From an uncultured Veillonellaceae bacterium (GTDB lineage Bacteria > Bacillota > Negativicutes > Veillonellales > Megasphaeraceae), in the NCBI GenBank assembly GCA_900546795.1, contig UREG01000025.1, forward strand, positions 1 to 23,975: a stretch of 23,975 nt of DNA, written 5' to 3'. Positions 1 to 7,314 of this stretch are shown here, piece by piece. Under the pieces are notes generated by a model. It was not told the origin of the DNA. It ran no database searches and worked only from the letters and a program-made list of their open reading frames with translations. Made by a program: the position numbers and the translations under genes. Position 1 is the first letter of the stretch. Each line of letters starts with the position of its first letter.

Positions 1-529
1 AATGGCCGACGAAAAAGTAGAAGCGATCTGTAAAGAGATCGACGAAGTGGTGGTTCCCGCCAACTACAATTGTCCGGGGCAGATCGTTATTGCCGGCGCG
101 ACTAAAACGGTAGAAACTGCGGCGGAACGGATGAAAGAAGCCGGCGCTAAACGGGCGGTCATGTTAAATGTCAGCGCGCCGTTCCACAGCACCTTGCTGC
201 AGCCGGCTGCGGATCGCTTGGCGGAAGAATTGGATAAAATTACCATTTTAGATGCAAACGTTCCTGTTGTTGCCAATATTGACGGCCAAATTGAAACAGA
301 TAAAGATGTAATCAAGGCTTCTTTAGTAAAACAGGCGGCAAGTCCTGTTTTGTGGGAAGACTGCGTAGCGACGATGATCGGCGCTGGCGCGGATACCTTC
401 GTAGAAGTCGGTCCGGGAAAAGTACTGTGCGGATTTACGAAAAAAATCGACCGGTCTATGCAGAATTTAAATGTAGAAGATCTGGAATCGTTGCATAAAA
501 CACTTGAATTTTTCAAGGGGGTTAGATAA
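1..529 (+). CDS. fabD: Malonyl-CoA:ACP transacylase, C-terminal part (5' end outside window)
   Basis: FabD moves the malonyl group from CoA to acyl carrier protein and so supplies the extender unit for fatty-acid synthesis. Only about the last 175 residues are present; the reading frame is already open at base 2 and the gene begins upstream. Visible family signatures are NCPGQIVIAG, the SAPFHS segment whose His (codon at 185-187) belongs to the Ser-His catalytic pair, and the C-terminal EVGPGKVLCGF motif. The GHSxG serine motif must lie in the missing part. It stops one base before fabG, so the two are almost certainly cotranscribed. The ATG at base 2 is an internal Met, not a start. The identification is firm. 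Confidence 0.96.
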   Translation, partial: MADEKVEAICKEIDEVVVPANYNCPGQIVIAGATKTVETAAERMKEAGAKRAVMLNVSAPFHSTLLQPAADRLAEELDKITILDANVPVVANIDGQIETDKDVIKASLVKQAASPVLWEDCVATMIGAGADTFVEVGPGKVLCGFTKKIDRSMQNLNVEDLESLHKTLEFFKGVR

Positions 530-530
530 A

Positions 531-1274
531 ATGCAGTTAACTGATAAAATCGTTCTGGTAACCGGCGCCTCCCGAGGCATTGGCAAAGCGATTGCATTGG
601 CGTTTGCTAAAGAAGGGGCTACGGTTGTAGTAAACTATGCAGGTAATCAGCAGGCTGCAGAAGATACGCTGGCTCAGATCCAGGCGTTGGGTGGGGACGG
701 CATGCTGTACCAATGCGACGTATCGGATTTTTCCGCTGCGGAAACTATGGTAAAAGATGTAAAAGAAAAATACGGCTCGATTGACGTGCTGGTAAATAAT
801 GCGGGGATTACTCGCGACGGTTTGCTGATGCGTATGAAAGAAGCCGACTGGGATGCGGTAATGAATACAAACCTCAAAGGCGTATTCAACTGTACAAAAG
901 CGGCGACGAAATTTATGATGAAGCAAAAAAGCGGTTCCGTTATCAATATTTCTTCTGTCGTTGGTTTAATGGGCAATGCCGGACAGACTAACTATGCAGC
1001 AGCGAAAGCGGGCATCATTGGATTTACAAAAGCGGCGGCAAAAGAATTTGCTTCCCGCGGCATCCGTGTCAATGCGATCGCTCCGGGATTTATTGAAACG
1101 GAAATGACGGACGTTCTGCCGGAATCTGTAAAAGAAGGCATGATCCAATCCATTCCGCTCGGCCGCATGGCAAAAGCGGAAGAAGTGGCGGACGGTGTCG
1201 TATTTTTGGCATCGGATAAAGCAAAATATATTACCGGTCAAGTTTTAAATATAGACGGTGGCATGGTAATGTAA
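531..1274 (+). CDS. fabG: 3-oxoacyl-ACP reductase
   Basis: This is an NADPH-dependent short-chain dehydrogenase that reduces 3-oxoacyl-ACP to 3-hydroxyacyl-ACP in the elongation cycle. The protein has 247 residues, the usual FabG length. It shows the N-terminal cofactor motif TGASRGIG, the NNAG motif, and the catalytic Ser142, Tyr155 and Lys159 (YxxxK). The C-terminus ITGQVLNIDGGMVM is typical of FabG. I chose the ATG at 531 because AAGGGGG lies about 10 bases upstream inside the end of fabD, and the protein then starts MQLTDKIVLVTG as in relatives. An upstream in-frame extension into fabD is possible but has no homology. The position between fabD and acpP supports the FabG call over other short-chain dehydrogenases. 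Confidence 0.97.
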   Translation: MQLTDKIVLVTGASRGIGKAIALAFAKEGATVVVNYAGNQQAAEDTLAQIQALGGDGMLYQCDVSDFSAAETMVKDVKEKYGSIDVLVNNAGITRDGLLMRMKEADWDAVMNTNLKGVFNCTKAATKFMMKQKSGSVINISSVVGLMGNAGQTNYAAAKAGIIGFTKAAAKEFASRGIRVNAIAPGFIETEMTDVLPESVKEGMIQSIPLGRMAKAEEVADGVVFLASDKAKYITGQVLNIDGGMVM

Positions 1275-1329
1275 TACAATATATACATCGTCTTGTGCGG
1301 CGGTATATTATGGAAAGGAGGTGAACATA

Positions 1330-1563
1330 ATGACTACTTTTGAAAAAGTAAAAGGTATCGTTGTAGACCAGCTTGGCGTTGACGAAGCTGAAGTAACGAT
1401 CGATTCCACGTTCATTGATGATCTCGGTGCAGACTCCTTGGATATCGTTGAATTGATTATGGCTTTTGAAGAGGAATTCAATGTTGAAATTCCGGATGAG
1501 GTAGCTGAAAAAATTAAAACTGTAAAAGATACGGTTGAATACATCGACAAACAGAAAGCTTAA
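1330..1563 (+). CDS. acpP: Acyl carrier protein
   Basis: A small acidic carrier protein of 77 residues that holds growing acyl chains on a phosphopantetheine arm. The modification site is Ser36 in the GADSLD motif, followed by the conserved helix II (IVELIMAFEEEF) and the NVEIPDE segment. The start is the ATG at 1330, preceded by a very strong ribosome-binding site, AAGGAGGTG, at about 1314-1322; a GTG at 1321 in frame overlaps that site and is unlikely to be used. A 55-base gap separates it from fabG, and the strong site fits the high expression expected of ACP. A hairpin follows the stop codon. Confidence 0.98.
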   Translation: MTTFEKVKGIVVDQLGVDEAEVTIDSTFIDDLGADSLDIVELIMAFEEEFNVEIPDEVAEKIKTVKDTVEYIDKQKA

Positions 1564-1580
1564 ATCTCAGTGTAAGAAGT

Positions 1581-1606
1581 CTGGAGGAGGCGGGTGTCTC
1601 CTCCGG
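1581..1606 (+). other. Hairpin between acpP and fabK
   Basis: CTGGAGGAG (1581-1589) can pair with CTCCTCCGG (1598-1606) in a nine-base-pair stem, one pair being G-T, around an eight-base loop. No T-run follows, so it is not a standard terminator. The 5' arm contains GGAGGAG, a Shine-Dalgarno-like sequence that the stem would hide. It could mark a processing site or stabilise the upstream acpP message. The function is unknown. Confidence 0.45.
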
Positions 1607-1632
1607 ATGACTTCATGAATGGAGGAATTATT

Positions 1633-2589
1633 TTGAAGCTTCCAGAATTACGAATAGGAAAGCTTGTGGCAAAGGTGCCGATTGTTCAAGGGGGAATGGC
1701 AATACGCCTCTCTACAGCAAGACTGGCGGCAGCCGTTGCAAATGAAGGCGGTATTGGTCTTATTGCAGCTTCAGGAATGCCCTTTGAAGAATTACGTCAT
1801 GAAATTCGGTTAGCAAAAAAACTCTCTCCTGAAGGGATTATTGGTATAAATGCCATGGTAGCGGCAAGAGAATTTAAAGGTCTTGTCACGACGGCAATTG
1901 AAGAAGGAATCGATCTAGTAGTTGCAGGAGCTGGCTTTTCACGGGACATGTTTGCCTGGGGGAAAGAATCGGGTACGCCTATCGTGCCGATTGTGTCTTC
2001 TGCGAAACTAGCTAAAATAGCGCAATCGCTTGGAGCGGCTGCAATCGTAGTAGAAGGAAAAGATGCGGGCGGACATTTGGGAACGAATCGCTCTAGTAAA
2101 GAGATCGTGCCGGAAGTGCGCGCCGCAGTAGATATCCCGGTCATTGGCGCCGGCGGAGTGCTGTATGGCGAAGATATTGTCAATATGCTGAAATTAGGTG
2201 CAGACGGCGTGCAGATGGGCAGCCGGTTTGCTGCCAGCGTAGAGTGCAATGCTTCCGATGAACTCAAACAGATGTATATCCGGGCAAAAGAGCCGGAAGA
2301 TATCGTCTTGGTTCATAGTCCGGTCGGTTTGCCGGGACAGGCGATTCGTACGCCTTTTTCAGAGCGCATTTTGCTCGATCGGGCGCCTAAGCCGGATCAC
2401 TGCGATTCATGTCTGAAAAAGTGTTCGCATAAATACTGTATAATTCGGGCATTGACAAGAGCGCAGCAGGGAGATGTTGAAACGGGGCTTGTCTTCTCCG
2501 GCACTCGTATGCGGGAGATCGATGAAATATTGACGGTAAAAGAAATTTTTGCCCGTCTGCTCAAACAGGTTGACGCAATAGAAGAATGA
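1633..2589 (+). CDS. fabK: FabK-family (2-nitropropane dioxygenase-like) enoyl-ACP reductase with extra Cys cluster
   Basis: A TIM-barrel flavoprotein of about 318 residues in the NMO/FabK superfamily. In this operon it most likely reduces enoyl-ACP as the last step of each elongation cycle. Family features are the N-terminal PIVQGGMA motif, the glycine-rich VEGKDAGGHLG segment with the conserved His148, the flavin phosphate region (PVIGAGGV) and DGVQMGSRF. I chose the TTG start at 1633 because GGAGGAA lies 7 bases upstream and the product then begins with LPELRIGKL, as in relatives; an ATG at 1615 is the alternative. Unusually for FabK, residues 257-269 hold four cysteines (C-x2-C-x3-C-x4-C), which could bind an iron-sulfur cluster as in Helicobacter FabX. 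A desaturating, FabX-like role or a nitronate monooxygenase is therefore possible. Confidence 0.82.
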   Translation: MKLPELRIGKLVAKVPIVQGGMAIRLSTARLAAAVANEGGIGLIAASGMPFEELRHEIRLAKKLSPEGIIGINAMVAAREFKGLVTTAIEEGIDLVVAGAGFSRDMFAWGKESGTPIVPIVSSAKLAKIAQSLGAAAIVVEGKDAGGHLGTNRSSKEIVPEVRAAVDIPVIGAGGVLYGEDIVNMLKLGADGVQMGSRFAASVECNASDELKQMYIRAKEPEDIVLVHSPVGLPGQAIRTPFSERILLDRAPKPDHCDSCLKKCSHKYCIIRALTRAQQGDVETGLVFSGTRMREIDEILTVKEIFARLLKQVDAIEE

Positions 2590-2606
2590 GACATGAGGTG
2601 AATACA

Positions 2607-3860
2607 TTGAAAAAGCGCGTGGTTATAACAGGATTGGGAGTCGTAACTCCTGTCGGTACCGGAAAAGAAGAATTCTGGTCCGCTTTGCTGGAAGGAAAGT
2701 CCGGTATCGGCACGATCACTCGATTTGATGCGGCCGAATATAGAACGCAGATTGCAGGAGAAGTAAAGGATTTTGACGCTTCTGCATTTGGAATTGACCG
2801 TAAAGAAGCTCGTCATATGGACCGAGCTACTCAGTTTGCAGTGGCTGCTGCAAAATTAGCGCTGGACGATTCCGGCGTAGAGCTTGATAAAGAAGACCGG
2901 GATCGGATTGGTACGATTGTAGGCAGCGGCATCGGCGGTATGGAAACGCTCCATGACCTGTATAAAGGGTTGTTTTCCCGCGGTCCTGCCCGGGTAAATC
3001 CGTTCGTTGTTCCGATGATGATCGGCAACATGGTTTCCGGTCAGGTATCGATTACCTATGGCTTGAAAGGACATTGCTCCAGCGTAGTGACGGCGTGCGC
3101 TACGGGTACGAATGCCGTAGGGGAAGCGTTCCATAAAATTCAGCGCGGCGACTTGGATATGGTCGTAGCAGGCGGCACGGAAGCGGCAGTATCTCCGGGC
3201 GCAGTGGCTGGTTTTGCGGCAATGAAAGCCCTGAGCACGAGAAATGACGCGCCGGAACAGGCATCTCGTCCGTTTGATAAAGATCGGGATGGTTTTGTAA
3301 TGGGCGAAGGCGCCGGTATCTTGATTCTTGAAGAACTGGAACATGCAAAAGCTCGCGGTGCTCATATCTATGCAGAAGTGATTGGATATGGAAGCAATGC
3401 AGACGCATACCATATCACATCGCCGATGCCGGGTGGAGAACAGGCTGGCAAATGCATGCAGCTTGCGCTTAAAGATGCGGAAATTGAACCGGGCGAAGTA
3501 GATTACATCAACGCTCACGGCACTTCCACAAAACTGAATGACATTACAGAATCCAGTGCAATCGCAGATATTTTCGGCGATCATGCAAAAAATATTATGA
3601 TCAATTCCACAAAATCCATGACAGGACATTTGTTGGGTGCTGCCGGTGCGGTAGAAGCTATCGTTGTAGCTCTTTCTATCGAAAACCAGGAAGTACATCC
3701 GACATTGAACTATACAGAGTCTGAACCGGAACTGGCAGAACTTGGTTTGGATATCGTAGCAGGAGAAAGCAGAAAGGCTGCTGTTCGTGTTGGTATATCC
3801 AATTCCTTTGGTTTTGGCGGACACAACGCAACGGTGGTACTGCGCCGTTATGACGCATAA
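2607..3860 (+). CDS. fabF: 3-oxoacyl-ACP synthase II
   Basis: The elongating condensing enzyme, which joins malonyl-ACP to an acyl-ACP with loss of CO2. The 417-residue protein carries the complete Cys-His-His catalytic set: Cys164 in TACATG, His304 in NAHGTST and His341 in MTGHLLGAAGA. The C-terminal NSFGFGGHNA motif is also intact. I chose the TTG start at 2607, preceded by GAGGTG six bases upstream, because the protein then begins KKRVVITGLGVVTPVG like other FabF proteins. An ATG at 2586, overlapping the end of fabK, would add seven residues and has a poorer ribosome-binding site. The 3' end overlaps rnc by 11 bases, suggesting translational coupling. Confidence 0.96.
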   Translation: MKKRVVITGLGVVTPVGTGKEEFWSALLEGKSGIGTITRFDAAEYRTQIAGEVKDFDASAFGIDRKEARHMDRATQFAVAAAKLALDDSGVELDKEDRDRIGTIVGSGIGGMETLHDLYKGLFSRGPARVNPFVVPMMIGNMVSGQVSITYGLKGHCSSVVTACATGTNAVGEAFHKIQRGDLDMVVAGGTEAAVSPGAVAGFAAMKALSTRNDAPEQASRPFDKDRDGFVMGEGAGILILEELEHAKARGAHIYAEVIGYGSNADAYHITSPMPGGEQAGKCMQLALKDAEIEPGEVDYINAHGTSTKLNDITESSAIADIFGDHAKNIMINSTKSMTGHLLGAAGAVEAIVVALSIENQEVHPTLNYTESEPELAELGLDIVAGESRKAAVRVGISNSFGFGGHNATVVLRRYDA

Positions 3861-4590
3861 CAAATCCTCGCAGCCCAGTGTTGATGCGCAGCGGGTTCGG
3901 GTATTAGAGCGGTTAGCTGCTAAACTGCATGTACCGATCCACAATATCCCGCTGCTGGACAGAGCGTTGACACATCGGTCTTATGCGAATGAAAATCGGC
4001 ATAGACATATTCAGCATAATGAACGGCTGGAGTTTTTGGGCGATGCTATTTTGGATTTGGTTGCCGGTGAATATTTATTTCTCAACTTTCCCAATATGAC
4101 GGAAGGCGAGCTGACAAAAGCCAGAGCAAGCGTGGTATGCGAAACGACGCTTGCCGTTTGCAGCGGCCATATCGGTCTGGGTCAGTATGTACAGTTGGGA
4201 AGAGGCGAGGAAAGCTCCGGCGGCAGAACGCGCAACAGCATTTTGGCAGATACCTTTGAAGCTTTGATCGGCGCTATTTATATTGACAGCGGATATGATG
4301 CAGCCCGGAAGTTTGTTGTGTATTACTTGAGCCCTTATCTGGATCGAGTGCGCAAAGGAACGTACGGCTATGATTATAAAACGCTGTTTCAGGAAAAAGT
4401 ACAGCGCGGCGGAGAAAAACATATAGAGTATTCTCTCGTTAGAGATGAAGGGCCGGATCATGATAAGACCTTTTATATGCAGCTCTCTCTAAATGGAGAG
4501 ATATTAGGTCAGGGATCTGGAAAAAGCAAAAAAGAAGCAGAACAAAAAGCTGCCTATGAAGCATTGCGCAAATTAAACTTATTGAGTTAA
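3850..4590 (+). CDS. rnc: Ribonuclease III
   Basis: A double-strand-specific endoribonuclease for rRNA processing and cleavage of structured mRNAs. The 246-residue protein has an N-terminal RNase III domain with the signature ERLEFLGDAILDL (acidic residues Glu58, Glu61, Asp65) and ADTFEALIGAIYID (Asp134, Glu137), the metal-binding set of the family. A C-terminal double-stranded RNA-binding domain begins near DYKTLFQEK and contains GSGKSKKEAEQKAA. The ATG at 3850 lies inside the last codons of fabF, so ribosomes probably re-initiate there; GTG codons further upstream would extend it into fabF without homology. The fabF-rnc arrangement is common in Firmicutes. A strong terminator follows the stop codon. 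Confidence 0.96.
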   Translation: MTHNKSSQPSVDAQRVRVLERLAAKLHVPIHNIPLLDRALTHRSYANENRHRHIQHNERLEFLGDAILDLVAGEYLFLNFPNMTEGELTKARASVVCETTLAVCSGHIGLGQYVQLGRGEESSGGRTRNSILADTFEALIGAIYIDSGYDAARKFVVYYLSPYLDRVRKGTYGYDYKTLFQEKVQRGGEKHIEYSLVRDEGPDHDKTFYMQLSLNGEILGQGSGKSKKEAEQKAAYEALRKLNLLS

Positions 4591-4593
4591 ACG

Positions 4594-4625
4594 AGGAGCA
4601 GGATAGCCTGCTCCTTTATTTTTTT
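4594..4625 (+). terminator. Rho-independent terminator after rnc
   Basis: AGGAGCAGG (4594-4602) pairs perfectly with CCTGCTCCT (4607-4615) around the four-base loop ATAG, followed by a T-rich run to 4625. This is a textbook intrinsic terminator closing the fab-rnc operon. It ends only 12 bases before the next start codon, so the downstream gene depends on readthrough or on a promoter inside rnc. Confidence 0.92.
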
Positions 4626-4637
4626 GAAAGGACAGCA

Positions 4638-5675
4638 ATGAAAACATCTGTTATTCCAGTATTTTTACCGCATATCGGCTGTCCGTACCGCTGTATCTTT
4701 TGCAATCAGTGGAAAATTACGGGCCATCAGGGTATGCCGGCGCGGGAAGAAATAAAAAAACAAATTGATGAATATACCGCCTCTGCTAAAGACGAGCGGT
4801 ATTGGGAGCTGGCTTTTTATGGCGGAAGTTTTACCGCTTTGCCGGAACCGGTGCAAAATGAATGGCTGGCGCTTGCACAAGACGCGTTGGAAAAAAAGAA
4901 GATTCAGGCGATCCGGTTGTCGACGCGGCCAGACTGCATGGATCATGATATTGCCGCTCGATTGGCGTCTTACGGAGTGACGATTGTGGAATTAGGCGTC
5001 CAATCGATGGACGATGCAGTACTGCGCATGGCAAAGCGAGGGCATACTGCCGAAGATGTCCGGCGGGCTGTTTCCGTATTAAAAGAATTTCCTTTTTCCG
5101 TGGGCCTGCAATTTATGCCGGGCCTTCCAGGCGAGACGGAAGAAAGTTTTCGGTATACTATTCGGGAAATTGCCGCGCTGCAGCCTGATTTTGTACGTAT
5201 CTACCCGGTGGTGCTGATAGAAGATACAGAATTGGAAATCTTATATCGAGAAAAAAAATATACGCCGCTGACGGTAGCGCAGGCCGTGCCGATGGCTGCA
5301 TGGGCAAAGGAAGAACTGGCTGCATATGGCATACGTTCGGTTCGCACTGGTTTGCAGGCGACGGAAGAATTGGATCAGGGAACCAGTGTTATTGGCGGAG
5401 CGTATCATCCGGCATTTGGCGAATTGGCAGACAGCTGGCGGTACCGGACAAAATTAGCGGCGGCGCTTGATGCTATGAAGCCGTCAGGAGAGCATGTTAC
5501 GATTTTTTATCACCGCCAAGATACTTCCAAGATACGAGGAAGAAAAAATGGAACGGTAAAACGGTTTTGCCTGCGGTATGGAAATCGGATTTTGTGGAAA
5601 GAAGATAATACGATTTCTCCCGGCATGTGCAGGATAATTGGGGAAGAAGAAAGAATATTAATAAAATTAGACTAA
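4638..5675 (+). CDS. Radical SAM protein, Elp3/YhcC-like
   Basis: An iron-sulfur enzyme that cleaves S-adenosylmethionine; the substrate is unknown. The cluster-binding motif C-x3-C-x2-C is at Cys15, Cys19 and Cys22 (GCPYRCIFC), close to the N-terminus. Further radical-SAM features are FYGGSFTAL (the GGE-like strand) and MPGLPGETEES, which resembles oxygen-independent coproporphyrinogen oxidase and Elp3 proteins. At 345 residues it lacks the acetyltransferase domain of a full Elp3. The start at 4638 has GAAAGGA about 6 bases upstream. Genes of this family often sit beside rnc in Firmicutes, so the placement is ordinary, but the role is not settled; tRNA modification is a guess. No terminator is visible after it. 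Confidence 0.85.
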   Translation: MKTSVIPVFLPHIGCPYRCIFCNQWKITGHQGMPAREEIKKQIDEYTASAKDERYWELAFYGGSFTALPEPVQNEWLALAQDALEKKKIQAIRLSTRPDCMDHDIAARLASYGVTIVELGVQSMDDAVLRMAKRGHTAEDVRRAVSVLKEFPFSVGLQFMPGLPGETEESFRYTIREIAALQPDFVRIYPVVLIEDTELEILYREKKYTPLTVAQAVPMAAWAKEELAAYGIRSVRTGLQATEELDQGTSVIGGAYHPAFGELADSWRYRTKLAAALDAMKPSGEHVTIFYHRQDTSKIRGRKNGTVKRFCLRYGNRILWKEDNTISPGMCRIIGEEERILIKLD

Positions 5676-5681
5676 AATATT

Positions 5682-5709
5682 TTGCAAATCTTTCTTTTTA
5701 TGTTATGAT
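5682..5709 (+). promoter_or_regulatory. Promoter for the mla operon
   Basis: TTGCAA (5682-5687) and TATGAT (5704-5709) are separated by 16 bases in an AT-rich stretch just after the radical-SAM gene, giving a predicted start near 5716. Both boxes differ from the sigma-70 consensus at one or two bases. It would drive mlaE-mlaF-mlaD-tolC, with a leader of about 60 bases. Confidence 0.65.
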
Positions 5710-5777
5710 TCTAGTTATAGAAAACTAAAAATGAGAAAAGAGTTTTCATATCTATGCAGCAGAAAGGAGATAGGGCC

Positions 5778-6542
5778 GTGCAGCAAATTTTAGAATGGAT
5801 CGGCCGATGGGTACTTCACATTTTTGAACGGGTCGGCGTACTGGTCATACTGCTGTTGCAGACGCTCCGGCAGCTGCCGAAATTGAATATAAAGTTATGT
5901 ATAAAACAGATGTCGCATTTAGGCGTAGACTCTCTGCCGATTGTCAGCCTTACCTTATTATTTGCAGGTATGGTTATGACGCTGCAGATTATAGATATCT
6001 TGCTCCGGTATGGGGCGCAGTCCACGTTAGGCGGTATTATGGCGATCGCGATGGGGCGTGAACTGGGGCCGGTGCTGACGGGAGTGGTAATGGCCGGCCG
6101 GATAGGCGCTGCGATGACAGCGGAGCTGGGAACCATGAAGGTAACGGAACAAATCGACGCGCTGCGGTGTATGGCAACGAATCCGATTGCCTATTTGGTT
6201 GTGCCCCGATTTGTGGCTTGCCTGATCATGCTGCCCGTATTGACGGTTTATGGATTTGTGATCGGCGTAGGCGGCGGATATTTTGTTGCGACTAGTTTTC
6301 ATGATTTGAGCTCGTTTACGTATATGAATTCGATAGAAGTGTTTACGGCAGCCAGCGACGTAGGATATGGTTTGATCAAAGCCATGTTTTTTGGCGGCAT
6401 CGTGGCGCTAGTGGGCTGTTATGAAGGGATGGCGGCCAAAAGCGGTGCTGAGGGCGTAGGCAAGGCGACGACACAGTCCGTTGTATCCTCGATCATTTTA
6501 ATTTTTATTTGTAATTACTTTTTATCGCTAGTATTATATTAA
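5778..6542 (+). CDS. mlaE: Phospholipid ABC transporter permease MlaE
   Basis: The inner-membrane permease of an MCE-type lipid transporter. The protein of about 254 residues has an amphipathic N-terminal helix and roughly five hydrophobic segments. It carries the family's most conserved stretch, GRELGPVLTGVVMAGRIGAA followed by AELGTMKVTEQIDAL. I preferred the GTG at 5778 because AAAGGAGA lies seven bases upstream; the in-frame ATG at 5754 would place that sequence inside the gene. mlaF follows after 15 bases and mlaD after that, giving a minimal EFD set. No gene for the STAS partner MlaB, periplasmic MlaC or lipoprotein MlaA is present in the window. Confidence 0.94.
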   Translation: MQQILEWIGRWVLHIFERVGVLVILLLQTLRQLPKLNIKLCIKQMSHLGVDSLPIVSLTLLFAGMVMTLQIIDILLRYGAQSTLGGIMAIAMGRELGPVLTGVVMAGRIGAAMTAELGTMKVTEQIDALRCMATNPIAYLVVPRFVACLIMLPVLTVYGFVIGVGGGYFVATSFHDLSSFTYMNSIEVFTAASDVGYGLIKAMFFGGIVALVGCYEGMAAKSGAEGVGKATTQSVVSSIILIFICNYFLSLVLY

Positions 6543-6557
6543 GAGCAGGGAGCGAAT

Positions 6558-7313
6558 ATGACCGGATTGGAACATGTATCCATAGCGTTTGGAGATAAAA
6601 AAGTGCTTGATGACGTGACGCTGCGATTAAAAGAGGGAGAAACGCTTGTCATTATGGGAGCCAGCGGCTCGGGGAAGAGTACGATTCTCCGTCTATTGAT
6701 TGGGCTGATCCGCCCGCAGGAAGGGCGAGTCATCGTTCAGGATACGGATATAACGGATATGGATGAAGATGAATTGAATAAAGTGCGGCGTCATATGGGG
6801 ATGGTATTCCAATATTCCGCGTTATTTGACTCCATGACTGTAGGTGAAAACGTGGCCTTTGGACTGCGGCAGCATACAGAAGAGAGCGAAGAAGAGATCC
6901 AGCGGATCGTAAAAAGAAATTTGGCGTTGGTCGGACTGCGCGGCATCGAAGCGATGATGCCCAACGACTTGTCCGGCGGGATGAAAAAACGGGTGAGTTT
7001 AGCCAGGGCAATGGCGCTGAACCCTGCGGTCATGCTCTATGATGAACCGACAGCAGGCCTGGATCCTATCCGAGCCAATACGATCAGCCGGTTGATCGTC
7101 AATACGCAGCGGCATCTGCATTGCACTTCCGTAGTCGTTACGCATGACATGGAATCGGCTTTTTTTGTAGCGGATCGTATTGCGATGCTGCATGAAGGGA
7201 AGATATTGGCAGTCGGTACACCGGAAGAAATACGGGATTTTGATAATGAAATTGTACAGAAATTTATCAGGGGAGGCCGGCAGACAGGACGGGATTACGG
7301 CAGGAGGAATTAG
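6558..7313 (+). CDS. mlaF: Phospholipid ABC transporter ATPase MlaF
   Basis: The ATPase that powers the MlaE permease. All nucleotide-binding motifs are present in the 251-residue protein: Walker A GASGSGKST (residues 34-42), the Q-loop in MVFQYSALFDSMTV, the ABC signature LSGGMKKR, Walker B VMLYDEP followed by the D-loop AGLDP, and the switch His in VVTHDM. The SALFDSMTVGENV stretch is typical of the MlaF branch of ABC proteins. The ATG at 6558 has GAGCAGGGAGCG upstream. The stop codon lies one base before the mlaD start, so the genes are tightly coupled. Confidence 0.95.
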   Translation: MTGLEHVSIAFGDKKVLDDVTLRLKEGETLVIMGASGSGKSTILRLLIGLIRPQEGRVIVQDTDITDMDEDELNKVRRHMGMVFQYSALFDSMTVGENVAFGLRQHTEESEEEIQRIVKRNLALVGLRGIEAMMPNDLSGGMKKRVSLARAMALNPAVMLYDEPTAGLDPIRANTISRLIVNTQRHLHCTSVVVTHDMESAFFVADRIAMLHEGKILAVGTPEEIRDFDNEIVQKFIRGGRQTGRDYGRRN

Positions 7314-7314
7314 A

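Noticed and set aside
2856..3944. A 362-codon open frame on the minus strand across fabF and the start of rnc
   Set aside because: It lies wholly opposite strong genes, has cysteine-rich nonsense sequence with no recognisable motif, and is a shadow of fabF codon use.
4638..5675. Calling the radical-SAM gene a full Elp3 tRNA acetyltransferase
   Set aside because: The protein has only the radical-SAM part and a short C-terminal extension; there is no acetyltransferase domain.
5720..5747. A seven-base-pair hairpin (GAAAACT/AGTTTTC) in the mlaE leader
   Set aside because: AT-rich stem with a 14-base loop; too weak to claim as a regulator or terminator.
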